Part shown: positions 5,249 through 6,567 of the stretch, piece by piece
Layout: every line of letters begins with the position of its first letter
How positions within the stretch are numbered: position 1 is the first letter of the stretch
Source: Syntrophomonadaceae bacterium
GTDB taxonomy: Bacteria; Bacillota; Syntrophomonadia; Syntrophomonadales; Syntrophothermaceae
Direction: 5' to 3'
DNA length: 6,567 bases
Assembly (NCBI GenBank): GCA_029907055.1
Contig: JARYMO010000084.1
Span: forward strand, 1 to 6,567
The notes under the pieces: model-generated
Told to the model about the DNA's origin: nothing
Seen by the model: the letters and a program-made list of their open reading frames with translations, nothing else
Database searches by the model: none
Made by a program: the position numbers and the translations under genes

Positions 5249-5749
5249 GGAGGTGCTGGGGCCGGAGCGCTCGGCCAGGGCCAGGGAGCGCAGCAGGCGC
5301 GGGCGGTTGTGGCGCTGGGCCATGATGCAGGGCAGGTTGGCCGCCAGCGCGTAGAGGACCATCACCGCGCTCACCCAGGGTTCATTGAAGAAGAAGAACA
5401 GCGGTACGGCCAGGATCTGCGGCCAGTGTGCCAGCTCGGCCCGGCGCGTTTCCAGCGCGAAGCGCGCCAGGTACTCGCGGCTGTGGCGGGACAGCGAGCT
5501 CTTGGTGAACCCTTCGCTGAAGCAGGCCGCGCCGTCGGGCAGGCGGTGCTTCCAGCGGCGGATGGCGAAGAGGCGCTGGTACACCTGGCCGCCCTGCTCC
5601 CAGCGGCGGGTGCGGAACAGCGCGTTGTCGACGGCGAAGCGCTGGTCGGGCATCCGCTGCACCAGCCAGGACATGCCCAGGTGGATGGCGAACCACAGCG
5701 CGATGTCGAGCAGTACGGTGAGATGAGCAGGCAGCTCCAGTATCCGCAT
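5246..5749 (-). CDS. crtO: CrtO-like glycosyl-4,4'-diaponeurosporenoate acyltransferase
   Basis: This 167-residue protein matches Staphylococcus aureus CrtO, the last enzyme of staphyloxanthin synthesis, which esterifies the sugar of the glycosylated carotenoid with a fatty acid. Shared landmarks recalled from that protein are the RRWKHRLPDG block (64-73; KWKHKILDG in S. aureus), ETRRAELAHW (100-109; ETKRAELIHW), and ANLPCIMAQRHNRPRL (137-152; ANVPIIIVQRYNRPRL). Hydrophobic segments near 8-30, 110-121 and 124-143 place it in the membrane. The length is the family norm. The ATG abuts the crtQ stop (TAGATG), with GGGGGAAG just before it, so the two are translationally coupled. The stop codon lies within a repeat (5220-5248), so the last residues may be a recent change. 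The acceptor could be a carotenoid or another glycolipid, since no carotenoid synthase or desaturase is in view. Confidence 0.88.
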   Translation of the reverse strand: MRILELPAHLTVLLDIALWFAIHLGMSWLVQRMPDQRFAVDNALFRTRRWEQGGQVYQRLFAIRRWKHRLPDGAACFSEGFTKSSLSRHSREYLARFALETRRAELAHWPQILAVPLFFFFNEPWVSAVMVLYALAANLPCIMAQRHNRPRLLRSLALAERSGPSTS

Positions 5750-6567
5750 CTACTTCCCCCGGGTGGAGATGACTCTCCCCTTCCATTTTACCCTCTTGAG
5801 GCCGTAGGTTACCACCAGGGCGCGGGCGAAGACCAGCACGAAGAAGAGCAGCGGCAGCGGGAAGAGGACTACCTGCAGGGGGGAGAAGCTGCCTATGCGG
5901 GCCAGCATCCAGTAGACCTGCAGGCCGAAGAGCAGGTAGAACGCCAGCGGTTGCAGCAGGGGCTGGCCGTTCAGCGGGGCCTGCAGCAGGGAGACCGTGC
6001 TCCCGGCTGCCCCCGACACCCAGAGGACGGTCAGCAGCAGGGGCACCAGGCCGGTGGAGCCGGCACCGGCGGCGAAGCCCTTGCTCCATCCCTCTACCAG
6101 CTCCCGCACCCCGCCGCCGTACATGCGGAAGCGGATGGCCCCCCTGCCCCCCATGCAGCGGACCGGGAGGCCGGCGGCCGCGAACGCCCGGCCCAGGGCG
6201 AGGTCCTCCAGGACACTGCCCTTGACCGCCTGGTGGCCCCCGACCGCCTGGTACTCCTGCCGGCTCATGACCTGGCAGGGCCCGAAGAAGGCCCGTGGGG
6301 CCAGGCGGCGGCCCAGGGGGGTGAAGACGTGGGTGCCCATCATCAGCACGATATTGAAGAAGGCGGACAGTTGCTCGAACGGGCGTTCCATGGCATGCCA
6401 GGGCTGCACGGAAAGGGGTCCGCGCTCCCGCCGGTACTCCTCCACGATGCGGGCCAGCCCGTTGTCTTCCAGTTCCGTGTCGGCGTCCAGGAAGAGCAGC
6501 AGGGGGCTTCGCGCGCGCTGGGCACCCTGCCAGCAGGCCCACGGCTTGCCGTTCCACCCCGGCGGCA
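5750..6567 (-). CDS. crtQ: CrtQ-like family 2 glycosyltransferase (partial, N-terminus outside window)
   Basis: The frame is open to the right edge, giving 271 complete codons and no start in the window. The first visible residues, PPGWNGKPWACWQGA, and the metal-binding LLLFLDADTELED (DAD at visible residues 27-29) are the middle of a GT-A fold. The VLEDLALGRAF motif (E120-D121) carries the likely catalytic acid region, and a GWSKGF segment follows at about 159-164. Three hydrophobic C-terminal segments (from LVPLLLTVLW to the LPLLFFVLVF stretch) anchor it in the membrane. In S. aureus the equivalent enzyme adds glucose to 4,4'-diaponeurosporenoate before CrtO acylates it. The direct linkage to crtO supports the CrtQ assignment over a generic GT2 enzyme. 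About 100 N-terminal residues with the nucleotide-binding strand should lie beyond the window. Confidence 0.85.
   Translation of the reverse strand, partial: PPGWNGKPWACWQGAQRARSPLLLFLDADTELEDNGLARIVEEYRRERGPLSVQPWHAMERPFEQLSAFFNIVLMMGTHVFTPLGRRLAPRAFFGPCQVMSRQEYQAVGGHQAVKGSVLEDLALGRAFAAAGLPVRCMGGRGAIRFRMYGGGVRELVEGWSKGFAAGAGSTGLVPLLLTVLWVSGAAGSTVSLLQAPLNGQPLLQPLAFYLLFGLQVYWMLARIGSFSPLQVVLFPLPLLFFVLVFARALVVTYGLKRVKWKGRVISTRGK

Overview
The window is GC-rich DNA (roughly two thirds G+C by eye) with dense, tightly packed genes and strong AGGAGG-type ribosome binding sites. The gene content points to a high-GC member of the Bacillota, perhaps a thermophile-related clade, but the taxon cannot be fixed from sequence alone. 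The clues are a VTC-type polyphosphate polymerase / DUF4956 / Cthe_2159-like beta-helix operon, a split YeeE/YedE transporter, staphyloxanthin-type crtQ and crtO, and GGGGACG-containing intergenic repeats.

Layout. (1) 1-332, minus: the receiver domain of an OmpR-type response regulator, cut by the left edge. (2) 333-557: a divergent control region with four CTG-led half-sites about 11 bp apart. (3) 558-3969, plus: a three-gene operon encoding a cytoplasmic VTC-fold polyphosphate polymerase, a multi-pass DUF4956 membrane protein (8 bp overlap), and a large exported beta-helix protein with a probable lipoprotein signal. (4) 4029-4050: a hairpin between convergent genes, likely the operon's terminator. 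(5) 4040-5042, minus: two half-length YeeE/YedE sulfur-compound transporter genes, 1 bp apart. (6) 5043-5245: an intergenic stretch with a leader hairpin and two copies of a ~28 bp repeat, the second overlapping the end of the next gene. (7) 5246-6567, minus: crtO (acyltransferase) and the 3' part of crtQ (glycosyltransferase), joined as TAGATG.

How the parts may work together. The VTC / DUF4956 / beta-helix operon is the least understood part. A plausible inference is a polymer made at the inner face of the membrane, handled by a membrane partner and met outside by a Ca-rich acidic beta-helix. The neighbouring regulator and the Pho-box-like spacing of the half-sites suggest phosphate- or envelope-responsive control. 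The YeeE/YedE pair probably imports thiosulfate or a related sulfur species. CrtQ and CrtO would glycosylate and then acylate a carotenoid carboxylate in the membrane.
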